DNA of 64,000 nucleotides from Geodermatophilus bullaregiensis (GCF_016907675.1 NZ_JAFBCJ010000001.1:2046001-2110000); one strand, 5' to 3'. Shown: positions 50,547 to 60,472, counted from the first letter of the stretch. Notes: generated from the sequence alone by a model not told the origin. A program made the numbers and translations.

Positions 50547-52135
50547 GCACGGCGACCGGTCCGTCCCGCGACGGCGTCCGCCTCCCGCGGGTGCCGCTGC
50601 GGATCACGCTGGTCGCGCTGCTGCTGGTGCTGGTCGCGGTCGCGCTCACCGCCACGGGGGTGGCCGCCGCCTCGCTGCTGCACCGCTACCTCGACCAGCA
50701 GCAGGACGAGGAGCTGGTGGGCACCCTGAACCAGTACCGCGATGCCCCGGGCTTCCTGACCACGACCTGCCTGGTCGAGCCCCCGCGGCGCTACGGTGGT
50801 CCGGGCACCTACCTCGCGTGCCTCCTGCCCGGCGGCGATCGACCGGTCGTGATCGCCGGGCCGCCGTCGGACGGCGACCTGCCCGAGCTCGACGCCGACG
50901 AGGTGGCCGCCATCGCCGACGACGCCGGCCGGCGCGGGCCCGGTGGTCCGCCGATCACCACGGTGGAGTCGGCCGACGGGGACTCCGCCTGGCGGCTCGT
51001 CGCCACGCAGCTGCCCAGCGGCGTGACCCTGGTCGCCGGCAGCGACCTCGACCGCGACGACCGGGTGATCGGCCGGCTGGTGGCCATCGAGGTCGTCGTC
51101 GGCCTGGTCGTGCTGGCCGTGCTGGGGCTGGCCGGCCACTGGCTGGTGCGCAACAGCCTGCGCCCGCTGGCCTCCGTCGAGCGCACCGCGCAGGCGATCG
51201 CGGCCGGCGACCTGTCGCAGCGGGTGCCCACCGGCGACGGCCGCACCGAGGTCGGCCGGCTGTCGCAGGCCATCAACGGGATGCTCGGCCGCATCGAGAG
51301 CGCGTTCCGCGCCCAGCAGGCCTCCGAGGAGCAGGCCCGCGCCTCCGAGGAGCGGATGCGCCGCTTCGTGGCGGACGCCAGCCACGAGCTGCGCACCCCG
51401 CTGACCTCGATCCGCGGGTTCGCCGAGCTCTACCGGCAGGGCGCGGTCGGCACTCCCGAGGAGACCGCCCGGCTGATGCAGCGCATCGAGAGCGAGGGCG
51501 CCCGGATGGGCGTGCTGGTCGAGGACCTGCTGCAGCTGGCCCGCCTCGACCAGCAGCGGCCGCTCTCGCTGACCCCCGTCGACCTGGCCGAGGTCGCCGG
51601 TGACGCCGTCCACGACGCGCGGGTGCTGCAGCCGGACCGGCCCGTCGGCCTGACGCTGGAGGACTCGCTCACCGAGGTGCCGGTCGTGCTCGGCGACGAG
51701 GCGCGGCTGCGCCAGGTGGTGGGCAACCTGGTGACCAACGCGCTGGTGCACACCCCGCCCACGGCCCGGGTGACCGTCTCGATCGGCGAGGACACCAGCG
51801 ACGGCGGCGACCGGGTGGTGCTGCGGGTGGCCGACGAGGGCCCCGGCATGCCCCCGGAGGACGCCGCCCGCGTCTTCGAGCGCTTCTACCGGGCCGACCC
51901 CTCGCGCAACCGGGCGGTCGGGGGCACCGGCCTGGGCCTGGCGATCGTGTCCTCGCTGGTGGCCGCGCACGGCGGCGACGTCGCCCTGACCACCGCCCCC
52001 GGCCAGGGCGCCACCTTCACCGTCCGGCTGCCGCGCTCCGGCCCGGTCGTCCCGGACGCCGGCGTCCCCTTCCCGGGGGAGCCCGCCGGGCTGCCGCGCG
52101 AGCCCTCCGGGCTACCGTCCGCGGGTGACCTCTGA
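50543..52135 (+). CDS. phoR: PhoR-like sensor histidine kinase
   Basis: The 530-residue membrane kinase has a first helix at about residues 17-41, an extracellular sensor of about 130 residues with three cysteines (TTTCLVEPPRRYG; YLACLLPG), a second helix near 180-202, a HAMP domain (RNSLRPLASVERTAQAIAAGDLSQRV), HisKA with H281 (ADASHELRTPLTSIRG) and HATPase boxes DEGPGMPPEDAARVFERFYR and GGTGLGLAIVSSL. It pairs with the PhoP-like regulator. The C-terminal Pro/Gly tail overlaps the thioesterase start by 11 nt. Confidence 0.88.
52113..52118 (+). promoter_or_regulatory. -10 hexamer of the thioesterase gene (leaderless)
   Basis: TACCGT, inside the 3' end of the kinase gene, ends 6 nt before the GTG at 52125. 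Confidence 0.55.
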
Positions 52136-52856
52136 CGTCGAGGGTGCCCCCTACGACCCCGAGCTGATGGCGGCCGTCGCCGACCTGGGCGAGGCCCTGC
52201 GCGGCCTGGTGGACGCGTCGGTGCGCACCACCGTCCCGGCCGCCGAGTTGCACGAGGTCGCCGCCGTCGTCCGCGCGGCCCGCGAGCGGCTGGCCGCGAG
52301 CACCCGCCCGGCCACCCGGCTGCCGGTGCTCGACGACCCGGTCGCCTTCCGGCGCGTCTACAACCCGGTGAGCGGGGTGGGCAGCGCGCTGGCCCCACCC
52401 GTCCTCTTCCGTTCGGCGACCGCGGACGGGGCGGACGGCGACGTGGTCGCCGAGACCTCCTTCGGGCTGGCCTACGAGGGCCCGCCGGGGTTCCTGCACG
52501 GCGGGATGAGCGGCCTGGTGATGGACCAGGCGCTCGGCGCGGCCGCCATCCGCGCGGGGCTGTGGGGCATGACCGCCCGCCTGGAGCTGGACTACCGCCG
52601 GCCGGTGCCGCTGGACACCCCGGTGCTCCTGCGCGCCCGGGTGACCGAGCACGCCGGCCGCAAGGCGGTCGTCACCGGCACGATCGCGCCGGCCTCGGCG
52701 CCGGACACCCCGCTGGTCGAGGCACGCGGCCTGTTCGTGCTGCCCCGCGAGGAGCTGCGCGCGTCCTACTTCGCGGAGATCACCGACGCCTCCGGCCGGC
52801 ACGCCCCGCCGTCGCGCCCGACCGACGCCACGGCGCCGTCGGGAACCGGGGCATGA
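52125..52856 (+). CDS. Hotdog-fold (PaaI-like) thioesterase
   Basis: The 243-residue protein has a helical N-terminal third (ELMAAVADLGEALRGLVDASV) and a hotdog domain with YEGPPGFLHGGMSGLVMDQALG, where the HGG motif and the following D sit at the usual active site, then LELDYRRPVPLDTPV. It is expected to hydrolyse acyl-CoA or similar thioesters. The stop overlaps cysQ as ATGA, so it travels with sulfur genes, though no direct link is known. Confidence 0.85.
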   Translation: MTSDVEGAPYDPELMAAVADLGEALRGLVDASVRTTVPAAELHEVAAVVRAARERLAASTRPATRLPVLDDPVAFRRVYNPVSGVGSALAPPVLFRSATADGADGDVVAETSFGLAYEGPPGFLHGGMSGLVMDQALGAAAIRAGLWGMTARLELDYRRPVPLDTPVLLRARVTEHAGRKAVVTGTIAPASAPDTPLVEARGLFVLPREELRASYFAEITDASGRHAPPSRPTDATAPSGTGA

Positions 52857-53578
52857 GGGACGTCGAGGTCGCCGCCGCCGCCGCACGGGCGGCCGCCGGC
52901 GTGCTGCTGGAGCTGCGCTCCGGCGGGCTGAGCGGCCGCGCCCTCGGCGACGCCGGGGACGCCGCGGCGCAGACGGCCATCACCGGCGTGCTGGCCGAGC
53001 ACCGACCGGACGACGTCGTGTTCAGCGAGGAGGCCGCCGACGACCGCAGCCGGCTGTCCGCCGGGCGGGTGTGGATCGTCGACCCGCTCGACGGCACCCG
53101 CGAGTACGGCGAGACGGACCGGACCGACTTCGCCGTCCACGTGGCGCTGTGGGCCGGCGGCGCGCTCTCCGCCGCGGCGGTGGCGCTGCCCGCCGTCGGC
53201 GAGGTGCTGGTCACCGACCCCGCGCCCGCGCCGCCGCCGGCCACGGCCCGGCCGCCGCGGATCGCCGTCAGCCGCACCCGCCCGCCCGCGCAGGCCGCCG
53301 CGGCGGCGGAGGCGGTCGGCGGCGAGCTGGTGCCGCTGGGCTCGGCCGGCTGGAAGACGACGGCCGTGGTGCGCGGCGAGGTCGACGCCTACGTGCACGC
53401 CGGCGGCATGTACCAGTGGGACTCCGCCGCGCCGGTCGCCGTCGCCCTGGCCGCGGGGCTGACCGCGCTGCGGCTGGACGGCTCCCCGCTGCGCTACAAC
53501 GAGCCCGACCCGTCGCTGCCCGACCTGCTGGTGTGCCGCCCGGAGCTGGCCGCCGGCCTGCTCGCCGCGGTGCGCTGA
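52853..53578 (+). CDS. cysQ: 3'(2'),5'-bisphosphate nucleotidase CysQ
   Basis: CysQ removes 3'-phosphoadenosine 5'-phosphate produced during sulfate reduction. The 241-residue metal-dependent phosphatase (inositol monophosphatase superfamily) shows FSEEAADD, the metal-binding VWIVDPLDGTREYGETDRTDFAVHVAL motif region and the C-terminal MYQWDSAAPVAVALAAG. cysD follows after 58 nt, fitting one sulfate-assimilation block. The ATG overlaps the thioesterase stop. Confidence 0.92.
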   Translation: MRDVEVAAAAARAAAGVLLELRSGGLSGRALGDAGDAAAQTAITGVLAEHRPDDVVFSEEAADDRSRLSAGRVWIVDPLDGTREYGETDRTDFAVHVALWAGGALSAAAVALPAVGEVLVTDPAPAPPPATARPPRIAVSRTRPPAQAAAAAEAVGGELVPLGSAGWKTTAVVRGEVDAYVHAGGMYQWDSAAPVAVALAAGLTALRLDGSPLRYNEPDPSLPDLLVCRPELAAGLLAAVR

Positions 53579-53636
53579 GGCCCGCGACACGGGGGCCGGG
53601 ACCGGCGCCCCCGGCGGCATGGCCGACACTGGAGGG

Positions 53637-54545
53637 GTGACCACTCCCGACTACCGGCTCACCCAGCTGGAGACGCTGGAGGCGGAGTCCATCCACGTGA
53701 TCCGCGAGGTGGCCGCCGAGCTCGAGCGCCCGGTGCTGCTGTTCTCCGGCGGCAAGGACTCCATCGTCATGCTGGAGCTGGCCCGCAAGGCCTTCGCCCC
53801 GGCGCGCATCCCGTTCCCGGTGATGCACGTCGACACCGGCCTGAACTTCCCCGACGTCCTGGAGTTCCGCGACAAGCGCGTCGCCGAGCTCGGCGTGCAG
53901 CTGGTGGTGGCCTCGGTGCCCGACGCGATCGCGCGGGGCCTGGTCAAGGAGGAGCCCAACGGCTCCCGCAACCGCATCCAGACGCCGGTGCTGCTCGACG
54001 CGGTCGAGGAGCACGGCTTCACCGCGCTGTTCGGCGGCGCGCGGCGCGACGAGGACAAGGCGCGCGCCAAGGAGCGGGTGTTCTCCTTCCGCGACGAGTT
54101 CGGCCAGTGGGACCCGAAGAACCAGCGCCCGGAACTGTGGGACCTCTACAACGGGCGGATCCACCTCGGCGAGTCCATCCGCGTCTTCCCGCTGTCGAAC
54201 TGGACCGAGCTCGACATCTGGCAGTACGTCCTGCGCGAGGACATCGCGATCCCGCCGCTGTACCTGGCGCAGGAGCGGGAGGTCGTCGAGCGGCAGGGGA
54301 TGCTGTACGCGGTCAACGAGTTCGTGCAGCCGCGCGAGGGCGAGCGCGTCCTCCGCGAGACGGTGCGCTACCGCACGGTGGGCGACGCCAACCTCACCGC
54401 CGCGGTGCGCTCGCGGGCGACGACGGTCGAGGAGGTCATCGCCGAGATCGCGGTGACCCGGATGACCGAGCGCGGCGCCACCCGCGGCGACGACAAGGTC
54501 AGCGACGCGGCGATGGAGGACCGGAAGAAGGAGGGCTACTTCTGA
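53637..54545 (+). CDS. cysD: Sulfate adenylyltransferase subunit CysD
   Basis: CysD makes APS from ATP and sulfate, driven by the GTPase CysN. The 302-residue enzyme has the PP-loop LLFSGGKDSIVMLELARKA, HVDTGLNFPDVLEFRD, LFGGARRDEDKARAKER and FPLSNWTELDIWQYV. GACACT lies 6 nt before GTG 53637, close to the leaderless pattern; ATG 53619 is an alternative start. cysN begins only 296 nt downstream, an unusual gap that holds a small gene on the other strand. Confidence 0.94.
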   Translation: MTTPDYRLTQLETLEAESIHVIREVAAELERPVLLFSGGKDSIVMLELARKAFAPARIPFPVMHVDTGLNFPDVLEFRDKRVAELGVQLVVASVPDAIARGLVKEEPNGSRNRIQTPVLLDAVEEHGFTALFGGARRDEDKARAKERVFSFRDEFGQWDPKNQRPELWDLYNGRIHLGESIRVFPLSNWTELDIWQYVLREDIAIPPLYLAQEREVVERQGMLYAVNEFVQPREGERVLRETVRYRTVGDANLTAAVRSRATTVEEVIAEIAVTRMTERGATRGDDKVSDAAMEDRKKEGYF

Positions 54546-54747
54546 GCGGACCTCGCCTGCGCCGGCGGCGGCGGTGCCACCGCAGTCCCGCCCAGGCGGT
54601 GACGGCGAACAGCAGCAGCCCGGCCGGCCAGGCCACCGCCTCGGGCGCGGCGATGCCCAGCGCCTCGGCGACCACGTAGGTGACGGCGTAGCCGAGCGAC
54701 ACGACCAGCAGCACCGGCACCAGGAACACCAAGCCGCCCACGCCCAC
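54499..54747 (-). CDS. Small two-helix membrane protein between cysD and cysN
   Basis: The 82-residue frame has hydrophobic segments at residues 4-24 (GGLVFLVPVLLVVSLGYAV) and 38-55, then a strongly basic tail (WHRRRRRRRG). A GGGGAGGGG site precedes GTG 54747. Its last 47 nt overlap the 3' end of cysD in antisense. No family is recognised. The coding pattern is good, but the gene lacks other support. Confidence 0.5.
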   Translation of the reverse strand: MGVGGLVFLVPVLLVVSLGYAVTYVVAEALGIAAPEAVAWPAGLLLFAVTAWAGLRWHRRRRRRRGPLRSSPPSSGPPSPRR

Positions 54748-54841
54748 CCCTCCCCGCGGACCCGGTGGCCCTGCTCACACCAGCGTCCCCCACTCCGGCC
54801 CCGGACGCTGCCGTCCGCTCCCGACGGGGATGATGGGGGGC

Positions 54842-56155
54842 GTGTCCGAGCCAGTCGTCGACGTCCACTCCCCCGCCGCCGAGCAGGCGGCCGAGCTCGC
54901 GACGGCGCGCAAGGACATCCTCCGCATCGCCACCGCGGGCTCGGTCGACGACGGCAAGAGCACCCTCATCGGCCGGCTGCTCTACGACAGCAAGGCGGTC
55001 TTCGAGGACCAGTACGAGGCCATCGAGCGGGCGAGCAAGGGCGACTACGTCGACCTGGCGCTGCTCACCGACGGCCTGCGCGCCGAGCGCGAGCAGGGCA
55101 TCACCATCGACGTCGCCTACCGGTACTTCAGCACCCCGCGGCGCACCTTCATCCTGGCCGACACCCCGGGCCACGTGCAGTACACGCGCAACATGGTGAC
55201 CGGCGCCTCGACCGCCGACCTGGCGATCGTGCTCGTCGACGCCCGCCGGGGGATGCTCGAGCAGAGCCGGCGGCACGCCTTCCTCGCCTCGCTGCTGCGG
55301 GTGCCGCACCTGGTGGTCGCGGTGAACAAGATGGACCTCGTCGACTGGTCGCAGTCGACCTACGACGCCATCGCCGACGAGTTCAGCGCGTTCGCCGCCA
55401 AGCTCGACGTCCCCGACCTGACCGTCGTCCCGATCTCGGCACTGCACGGCGACAACGTCGTCACCCGGTCGGACCGGTCGCCCTGGTACCAGGGGCCCTC
55501 GCTGCTGCACCACCTCGAGCACGTGCACGTGGCCAGCGACCGCAACCTCGTCGACGTCCGCTTCCCGGTGCAGTACGTCGTCCGGCCGCAGTCCGACGCC
55601 CACCACGACTACCGCGGCTACGCCGGCACCGTGGGCAGCGGGGTGCTGCGGGTCGGCGACGAGGTGCTGGTGCTGCCCAGCGGGCTGGCGACGACGATCG
55701 CGGCGATCGACGGCCCGCGGGGCCCGGTCGACGAGGCGTTCCCGCCCATGGCGGTCACCGTGCGGCTCTCCGACGACCTCGACGTCTCCCGCGGCGACCT
55801 GATCAGCCGCCCGGGCAACGCGCCGCAGGTGACGCAGGACCTCGACGCCCTGGTCTGCTGGATGGCCGACGAGCCGCTGCGCCCGCGTCAGCGACTGGCG
55901 GTCAAGCACACCACCCGCACCGTGCGCGGGATGGTCAAGGAGCTGACCTACCGGCTCGACGTCAACACGCTGCACCGTGACGCGGAGGCCACGGAGCTGG
56001 GCCTCAACGACATCGGCCGGGTGAGGCTGCGCACCACGCAGCCGCTGTTCGTCGACGACTACAACCGCAACCGGGTCACCGGGCGCTTCATCCTGGTCGA
56101 CGAGGCCACCAACGCCACCGTCGGCGCCGGGATGCTGCCACCCCACCGCGGCTGA
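54842..56155 (+). CDS. cysN: Sulfate adenylyltransferase GTPase subunit CysN
   Basis: The 437-residue GTPase activates CysD. G1 is ATAGSVDDGKSTLIGRLLYD, G2/G3 are GITIDVAYRYF and LADTPGHVQYTRNM, and G4 is VAVNKMDLVD. Beta-barrel domains follow (YRGYAGTVGSGVLRVGDEVLVL). It ends with MLPPHRG, so there is no fused APS kinase (CysC) domain, unlike mycobacterial CysNC. Start GTG 54842, with ATGs at 54830 and 54833 as alternatives; GATGAT lies 7 nt upstream. Hairpin repeat E begins right at the stop. Confidence 0.94.
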   Translation: MSEPVVDVHSPAAEQAAELATARKDILRIATAGSVDDGKSTLIGRLLYDSKAVFEDQYEAIERASKGDYVDLALLTDGLRAEREQGITIDVAYRYFSTPRRTFILADTPGHVQYTRNMVTGASTADLAIVLVDARRGMLEQSRRHAFLASLLRVPHLVVAVNKMDLVDWSQSTYDAIADEFSAFAAKLDVPDLTVVPISALHGDNVVTRSDRSPWYQGPSLLHHLEHVHVASDRNLVDVRFPVQYVVRPQSDAHHDYRGYAGTVGSGVLRVGDEVLVLPSGLATTIAAIDGPRGPVDEAFPPMAVTVRLSDDLDVSRGDLISRPGNAPQVTQDLDALVCWMADEPLRPRQRLAVKHTTRTVRGMVKELTYRLDVNTLHRDAEATELGLNDIGRVRLRTTQPLFVDDYNRNRVTGRFILVDEATNATVGAGMLPPHRG

Positions 56156-56215
56156 GGCCCTCCTGCAGGGGCCCGCCGCGAGCCTGCGAGCGGTGGGGGG
56201 CAGGAGGGTCCTTCG
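56156..56215. repeat. Covarying hairpin repeat, copy E
   Basis: Arms GGCCCTCCTGC (56156-56166) and GCAGGAGGGTCC (56200-56211) fill the whole gap between the convergent stops of cysN and coxM; the right arm ends 4 nt from the coxM stop. Nearly identical to copy A. Confidence 0.8.
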
Positions 56216-57049
56216 TCAGGCCGCGGTGGCTGCGGCTCCCCCGGACGCCCTCTCCAGCGCCCGCCGGGTGAGCAGCCGGGCCAGGTGCCGGCGGTACTCC
56301 TGGTCGGCGTGCATGTCCGCGCCGGGACTGGTGTCCTGGTCGGCCAGCGCCGCGGCCTCCTCGATCGAGGCGCCGCGGGCCAGGGCCTCCTCGGTGGCGG
56401 TGGCCCGGACGACCGAGCCCGCCATGTTGGCCAGCGCCACCCGGCCCTCGACCGCGGCCACGGCCACGATCGGCCAGTCGTTGGCCCGGCGGGTGAACTT
56501 CTCGTAGGCCCACCCGGCCGAGCCGGTCCGCGGCACCCGGACCTCGACGATCAGCTCGTCGGCCTGCAGCGCGGTCTCGAAGAAGCCGAGCCAGAACTCC
56601 GTGATCGGGATCTCGCGGCGCCCGTCGGGACCCTGCACGACCACGGTGCCGCCCAGGGCGAGCAGCGCCGTCGGCAGGTCCGACGCCGGGTCGCTGTGCG
56701 CGACGGTCCCGCCGAGGGTCCCCCGGTGGCGCACCTGCGGGTCGCCGACCTGGCCGGCCACGTACGGCAGGATCGGCACCTCCGCCGCGGCGACGGCGTC
56801 CCCCTCCAGCTCGTGGTGCCGGGTCCCCGCACCGATGGCGACCTCGTCGCCCTCGACCCGGACGTAGGACAGGTCCCTGATGCCGCCGATGTCGATCAGC
56901 ACGGTGGGGACGGCCAGCCGCAGCTTCATGATCGGCAGCAGCGAGTGCCCGCCGGCGAGCAGCTTGGCGTCCTCGCCGTGCTCGGTGAGCGCGGCGACGG
57001 CCTCGTCGACCGACTGCACCCGCACGTAGTCGAACGGCGAGGGGATCAC
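56216..57049 (-). CDS. coxM: CoxM-like FAD subunit of a molybdenum hydroxylase
   Basis: The 277-residue flavoprotein carries FAD in a xanthine-oxidase-family enzyme. FAD motifs are AKLLAGGHSLLPIMKLRL and RHRGTLGGTVAHSDPASDLP, and the CO-dehydrogenase-like C-terminal domain follows (RRANDWPIVAVAAVEGRV). GTG 57049 follows AGGAGG. It is the last gene of coxL-coxS-coxM with a 73-nt gap after coxS. Confidence 0.92.
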   Translation of the reverse strand: MIPSPFDYVRVQSVDEAVAALTEHGEDAKLLAGGHSLLPIMKLRLAVPTVLIDIGGIRDLSYVRVEGDEVAIGAGTRHHELEGDAVAAAEVPILPYVAGQVGDPQVRHRGTLGGTVAHSDPASDLPTALLALGGTVVVQGPDGRREIPITEFWLGFFETALQADELIVEVRVPRTGSAGWAYEKFTRRANDWPIVAVAAVEGRVALANMAGSVVRATATEEALARGASIEEAAALADQDTSPGADMHADQEYRRHLARLLTRRALERASGGAAATAA

Positions 57050-57122
57050 TCGCCCTCCTCGCTGGCGCTCGTCGGGCTCGTGACCCGGGATGCTGTGCTC
57101 GTCGACGACCTCGCGAGCCCGG

Positions 57123-57626
57123 TCATGCCTGGACCTCCTGCGCCTGGGGGACCTGGCCGGCGGCCGGGCCGGCCTTGGCGGCGGCCTGCACCGCTCGCAC
57201 GATGTTGTGGTAGCCGGTGCACCGGCAGAGGTTGCCCTCCAGACCCTCGCGGACCTCGCGGTCACTGGGGTCGGGGTTGTCGGCCAGGACGCCGATCGCC
57301 GCCATGACCATGCCGGGCGTGCAGAACCCGCACTGCAGGCCGTGCTCCTCGCGGAAGGCCCGCTGCACGGGGTGCAGCTCGCCGTCCGGTCCGGCCAGGC
57401 CCTCGAGCGTGGTGACCTGCCCGCCGTCGGTCTGGACCGCCAGCACCGTGCAGCTCTTGACGGTCAGCCCGTCCACGACGACGGTGCACGCCCCGCACGA
57501 CGTCGTGTCGCAGCCGATGTTGGTGGCCGTCAGCCCCCGCACCTCGCGCAGGTAGTGCGCCAGCAGCAGCCGCGGCTCCACCTCGTCGGTGCGCGGCTGT
57601 CCGTTGACGGTGATCGATACCTGCAT
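57123..57626 (-). CDS. coxS: CoxS-like [2Fe-2S] subunit
   Basis: The 167-residue electron-transfer subunit has both [2Fe-2S] motifs: plant-ferredoxin type [16 protein letters not shown] with the later SCTVLA, and the second cluster [10 protein letters not shown] with [10 protein letters not shown]. The ATG overlaps the coxL stop as TGATG. The C-terminal 20 residues (Ala/Gln-rich) are not conserved in type. Confidence 0.94.
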   Translation of the reverse strand: MQVSITVNGQPRTDEVEPRLLLAHYLREVRGLTATNIGCDTTSCGACTVVVDGLTVKSCTVLAVQTDGGQVTTLEGLAGPDGELHPVQRAFREEHGLQCGFCTPGMVMAAIGVLADNPDPSDREVREGLEGNLCRCTGYHNIVRAVQAAAKAGPAAGQVPQAQEVQA

Positions 57627-59902
57627 CAGCTGCCTCCCCGGGCCTGCTGGACGGCCCGGAACACCCGCATCGGGGTGGTGGGCATGTCGATGTGACGGAC
57701 GCCGAGGTGGGCCACGGCGTCGATGACGGCGTTCTGCACGGCCGGGGTGGCGCCGATCGTCCCGGCTTCACCGATGCCCTTCGCGCCGAGCGCGTTCATC
57801 GGGGTCGGCGTGGCCATCTCCACCAGCTCGAAGCTCGGCAGCTCGGTGGCGGAGACGAACGGGTAGTCGGCCAGCGTCGAGGTCGTCGGGTTGCCGTCCT
57901 CGTCGTAGAGGACCTCCTCCAGCAGCGCCTGCGCCACCCCCTGGGCGTAGCCGCCGTGCCGCTGCCCCTCGGCCAGCAGCGGGTTGAGGATGGTCCCGGC
58001 GTCGTCGACCGCGATCAGCCGGGTGACCTCGGCCTTGCCGGACTCGACGTCCACCTCCACGACCACCACGTGGGCGCCGAAGGGGAACGTCGGGGCCGCG
58101 GCGGTGAACCTGGTCTGCACCAGCAGCTGCTCGTCGGCGGCCAGCTCGGCGAAGGTGATGCCCGTCCCGGGCGTCCCGCGGACGGCGAGCCCGGCCAGAC
58201 CCAGGTCGACGACGAGGTCCTCGGGGGCGACCTCCAGCTTCTCCGCGGCGCGCTGCCTGGCCAGGTCGACGAGCTCGCCGGCCGCCTGGTGCACGGCCGC
58301 GCCGCCCTGCTGCAGGCTGCGCGAGCCCATCGTGCCGCCGCCCTGCGGTACCCGGTCGGTGTCGCCGTGCACGACGCTGATCTTCTCGATCGGGATGCCG
58401 AGCTGGTCGCTGGCGATCATCGCCCACGCGGTGGCGTGCCCCTGGCCGTGCGGCGAGGTGCCGGTGAGCACCGTCGCGGTGCCGTCCGGGTGGACCTCCA
58501 GGGAGGCGGCCTCGCCGGTCCCGGCGCCGTTGTCGGCCCCGGTGATCTCGACGTACACCGACATCCCGATGCCCAGCTGACGGACGTCGCCGCGCTCCCG
58601 CCGCCGGGCCTGCTCGGCCCGCAGCTCCGCGTAGCCGGCGGCCTCCAGCGCCTTGTCCAGCGCCACGGTGTAGTCGCCGGTGTCGTAGGTGGCGCCCGTC
58701 GGGGTGGTGTGCGGCTCGCTGAACGCCGGCAGCAGGTTCTTCCGGCGCACGTCGGCCGGGTCCGTGCCGATCTCCGCGGCGAACAGGTCGACCGCCCGCT
58801 CCAGCGCCGCGGTCGCCTCCGGCCGGCCGGCACCGCGGTAGGCGCCGATGGACGTCGTCGTGGTGGCCAGGGCGCGCGCCTGGGCGTGCACCTTGGGGAA
58901 GCCGTAGACGCCGGGGGCCATGAGCATGGTCAGGGTGGGCAGCACCGCACCGATCCGCGGATAGGAGCCGCAGTCCTGGTCGAACACGATGCTGTAGGCC
59001 TCGATCGTGCCGTCCCGCCGCCCGCCGACGGTGACCACCTGGTCCTGGCCCCGGCCGTGGAGCATGCCGATCAGGTTCTCCGAGCGGCTCTCCGCCCATC
59101 GCACCGGCCGGCCGACGTGCTTGGCCAGCCAGGCGACGAAGGCGTACTCGGGGTCGGCACCGATCTTGGCGCCGAAGCCCCCGCCGACGTCCGGGGTGAT
59201 CAGGTGGATCAGGTCGGGGTCCATCTCCAGCCAGTCCCCGAACTGCCCCCGGGCCTGCTGGGCGCCCTGGTTGGTGCACCAGACGGTGACCCGGCCGTCC
59301 TCGCTCCAGGCGGCGGCTGCGGCCCGGCCCTCCAGCGGCACCGGGGCGACCCGCTGGTTGACCATCGCCTGGGTGACGACGACCTCGCAGCCGTCGAAGA
59401 AGTCCGCCGGCGCGGGATCGCCGAAGGAGGCCATGACGTTGGTGCCCGCCTCGGGGAACAGCAGCACCTCGTCGGAGGCCGCTGCCGCGGTGCCGACGAC
59501 GGCGGGCAGCGGGTCGATGTCGACCGCGACCATCTCGGCGGCGTCCTCGCCCTGGTACCGCTCCTCGGTGAGGACGACGGCGACCGGGTCGCCGACGAAC
59601 CGGACGCGGTCCGACGCCAGCCAGGGCCGGGTCATCGCGGGGTTGATGAAGGGGAAGGGCGGCGGGATCGGCGCGAGGTCGGCGACGTCCTGCGCCGTCA
59701 CGACCGCCACCACGCCCGGCGCCTCCAGGGCGGCGGAGGCGTCGACCGACAGCAGCCGCCCGTGGGCGACGGTGGACCGCACGAAGGTCGCGTGCAGGGC
59801 TCCGGTGAGCCGCTCGTCGGTCAGGTCGTCGGTGTAGGTCGCCCCGCGGGTGAGGAACAGCGGGTCTTCGGTGCGGACCACGCGGGTGCCGAGGATGCTC
59901 AT
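57626..59902 (-). CDS. coxL: Form II CoxL-like molybdopterin subunit
   Basis: The 758-residue catalytic subunit binds molybdopterin cytosine dinucleotide. The active loop reads [13 protein letters not shown], which is the form II (AYRGAGR) signature; true CO dehydrogenases (form I) have AYx[26 protein letters not shown] and the C-terminal [25 protein letters not shown] match the family, including the catalytic Glu. The enzyme is likely an aldehyde, purine or other aromatic hydroxylase. ATG 59902 follows GGAAGG. No Mo-cofactor maturation genes are nearby. Confidence 0.9.
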   Translation of the reverse strand: MSILGTRVVRTEDPLFLTRGATYTDDLTDERLTGALHATFVRSTVAHGRLLSVDASAALEAPGVVAVVTAQDVADLAPIPPPFPFINPAMTRPWLASDRVRFVGDPVAVVLTEERYQGEDAAEMVAVDIDPLPAVVGTAAAASDEVLLFPEAGTNVMASFGDPAPADFFDGCEVVVTQAMVNQRVAPVPLEGRAAAAAWSEDGRVTVWCTNQGAQQARGQFGDWLEMDPDLIHLITPDVGGGFGAKIGADPEYAFVAWLAKHVGRPVRWAESRSENLIGMLHGRGQDQVVTVGGRRDGTIEAYSIVFDQDCGSYPRIGAVLPTLTMLMAPGVYGFPKVHAQARALATTTTSIGAYRGAGRPEATAALERAVDLFAAEIGTDPADVRRKNLLPAFSEPHTTPTGATYDTGDYTVALDKALEAAGYAELRAEQARRRERGDVRQLGIGMSVYVEITGADNGAGTGEAASLEVHPDGTATVLTGTSPHGQGHATAWAMIASDQLGIPIEKISVVHGDTDRVPQGGGTMGSRSLQQGGAAVHQAAGELVDLARQRAAEKLEVAPEDLVVDLGLAGLAVRGTPGTGITFAELAADEQLLVQTRFTAAAPTFPFGAHVVVVEVDVESGKAEVTRLIAVDDAGTILNPLLAEGQRHGGYAQGVAQALLEEVLYDEDGNPTTSTLADYPFVSATELPSFELVEMATPTPMNALGAKGIGEAGTIGATPAVQNAVIDAVAHLGVRHIDMPTTPMRVFRAVQQARGGS

Positions 59903-59999
59903 GCACGGACCTTCCGCCGGGACAGCGAGTGACTCGGCCCACTATCTCCGGCGGGTTGCCGGTCCGCCAGCCCGGCCGGGGACCTCGCCGGCGCGTGCG

Positions 60000-60028
60000 C
60001 CTCCCGCCCGGGCGCCCCGGGCGGGAGG
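60000..60028. terminator. Strong hairpin after the small acidic gene
   Basis: Perfect 13-bp arms CCTCCCGCCCGGG and CCCGGGCGGGAGG with a 3-nt loop lie downstream of the stop at 60054 (minus strand) and before the coxL start. Confidence 0.7.
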
Positions 60029-60053
60029 TGGCGGCGTCAGGCCGGGGAGCCGG

Positions 60054-60227
60054 TCAGGCGTCGGTGTCCGGCGGCGCGGGCGTCTGGCTGGCGTCGCCGT
60101 CCCAGTCCTTGCCGGCCTTGTAGGCGTGACCCGAGGCGCTGTCGGTCTGGCCGGCGACGGTCTCGACCATCTCCTCGTCGCTCAGGCCCTCGCCGGCGGC
60201 CTCGGTGTGGCTGGTGGGCTCGCTCAT
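60054..60227 (-). CDS. Small acidic hypothetical protein
   Basis: The 57-residue protein begins MSEPTSHTEAAGEGLSDEEM and has a central VETVAGQTDSASGHAYKAGKDWDGD. ATG 60227 follows CGGAGGAG at good spacing. It is acidic and probably disordered, like other stress-linked small proteins of this window, but I recognise no family. Confidence 0.65.
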   Translation of the reverse strand: MSEPTSHTEAAGEGLSDEEMVETVAGQTDSASGHAYKAGKDWDGDASQTPAPPDTDA

Positions 60228-60339
60228 CGCGTCTCCTCCGTCGGGCGTGTTCGGTCCTCCCAGCCCTCCCCGGAGGCCTCCGGACCCAAACCCCGGCCCG
60301 AGCCCGGGGCGCGGCTCGGCCGTCCCCCGGCCCGGGGAC

Positions 60340-60414
60340 GAACCAGGCCCGCTCGCCGCCGTCGGCGTCCTCGACGCCCCAGGGGTCGGCGATCGCCTCG
60401 ACGATCTGCACGCC
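60340..60414 (-). pseudogene. C-terminal remnant of an RsbW-type ATP-binding protein
   Basis: The minus strand encodes GVQIVEAIADPWGVED followed by ADGGERAWF, which is the end of the HATPase_c_2 (RsbW/anti-sigma) domain of the form GLxIVxALADRWGVE...GKTVWFE. No N-box or G-box part exists upstream, and the frame has no start of its own. The rest of 60228-60534 holds no gene. It seems a decayed gene fragment. Confidence 0.5.
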
Positions 60415-60472
60415 CCGCCGGCGCGGCTGGTCACCCCGCCGCTCCCCGACCACCGGCCGGATGGCCGACCCC

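Noticed and set aside
57626..59902. Reading the cox operon as a genuine CO dehydrogenase
   Set aside because: The active loop is AYRGAGR and not AYxCSFR.
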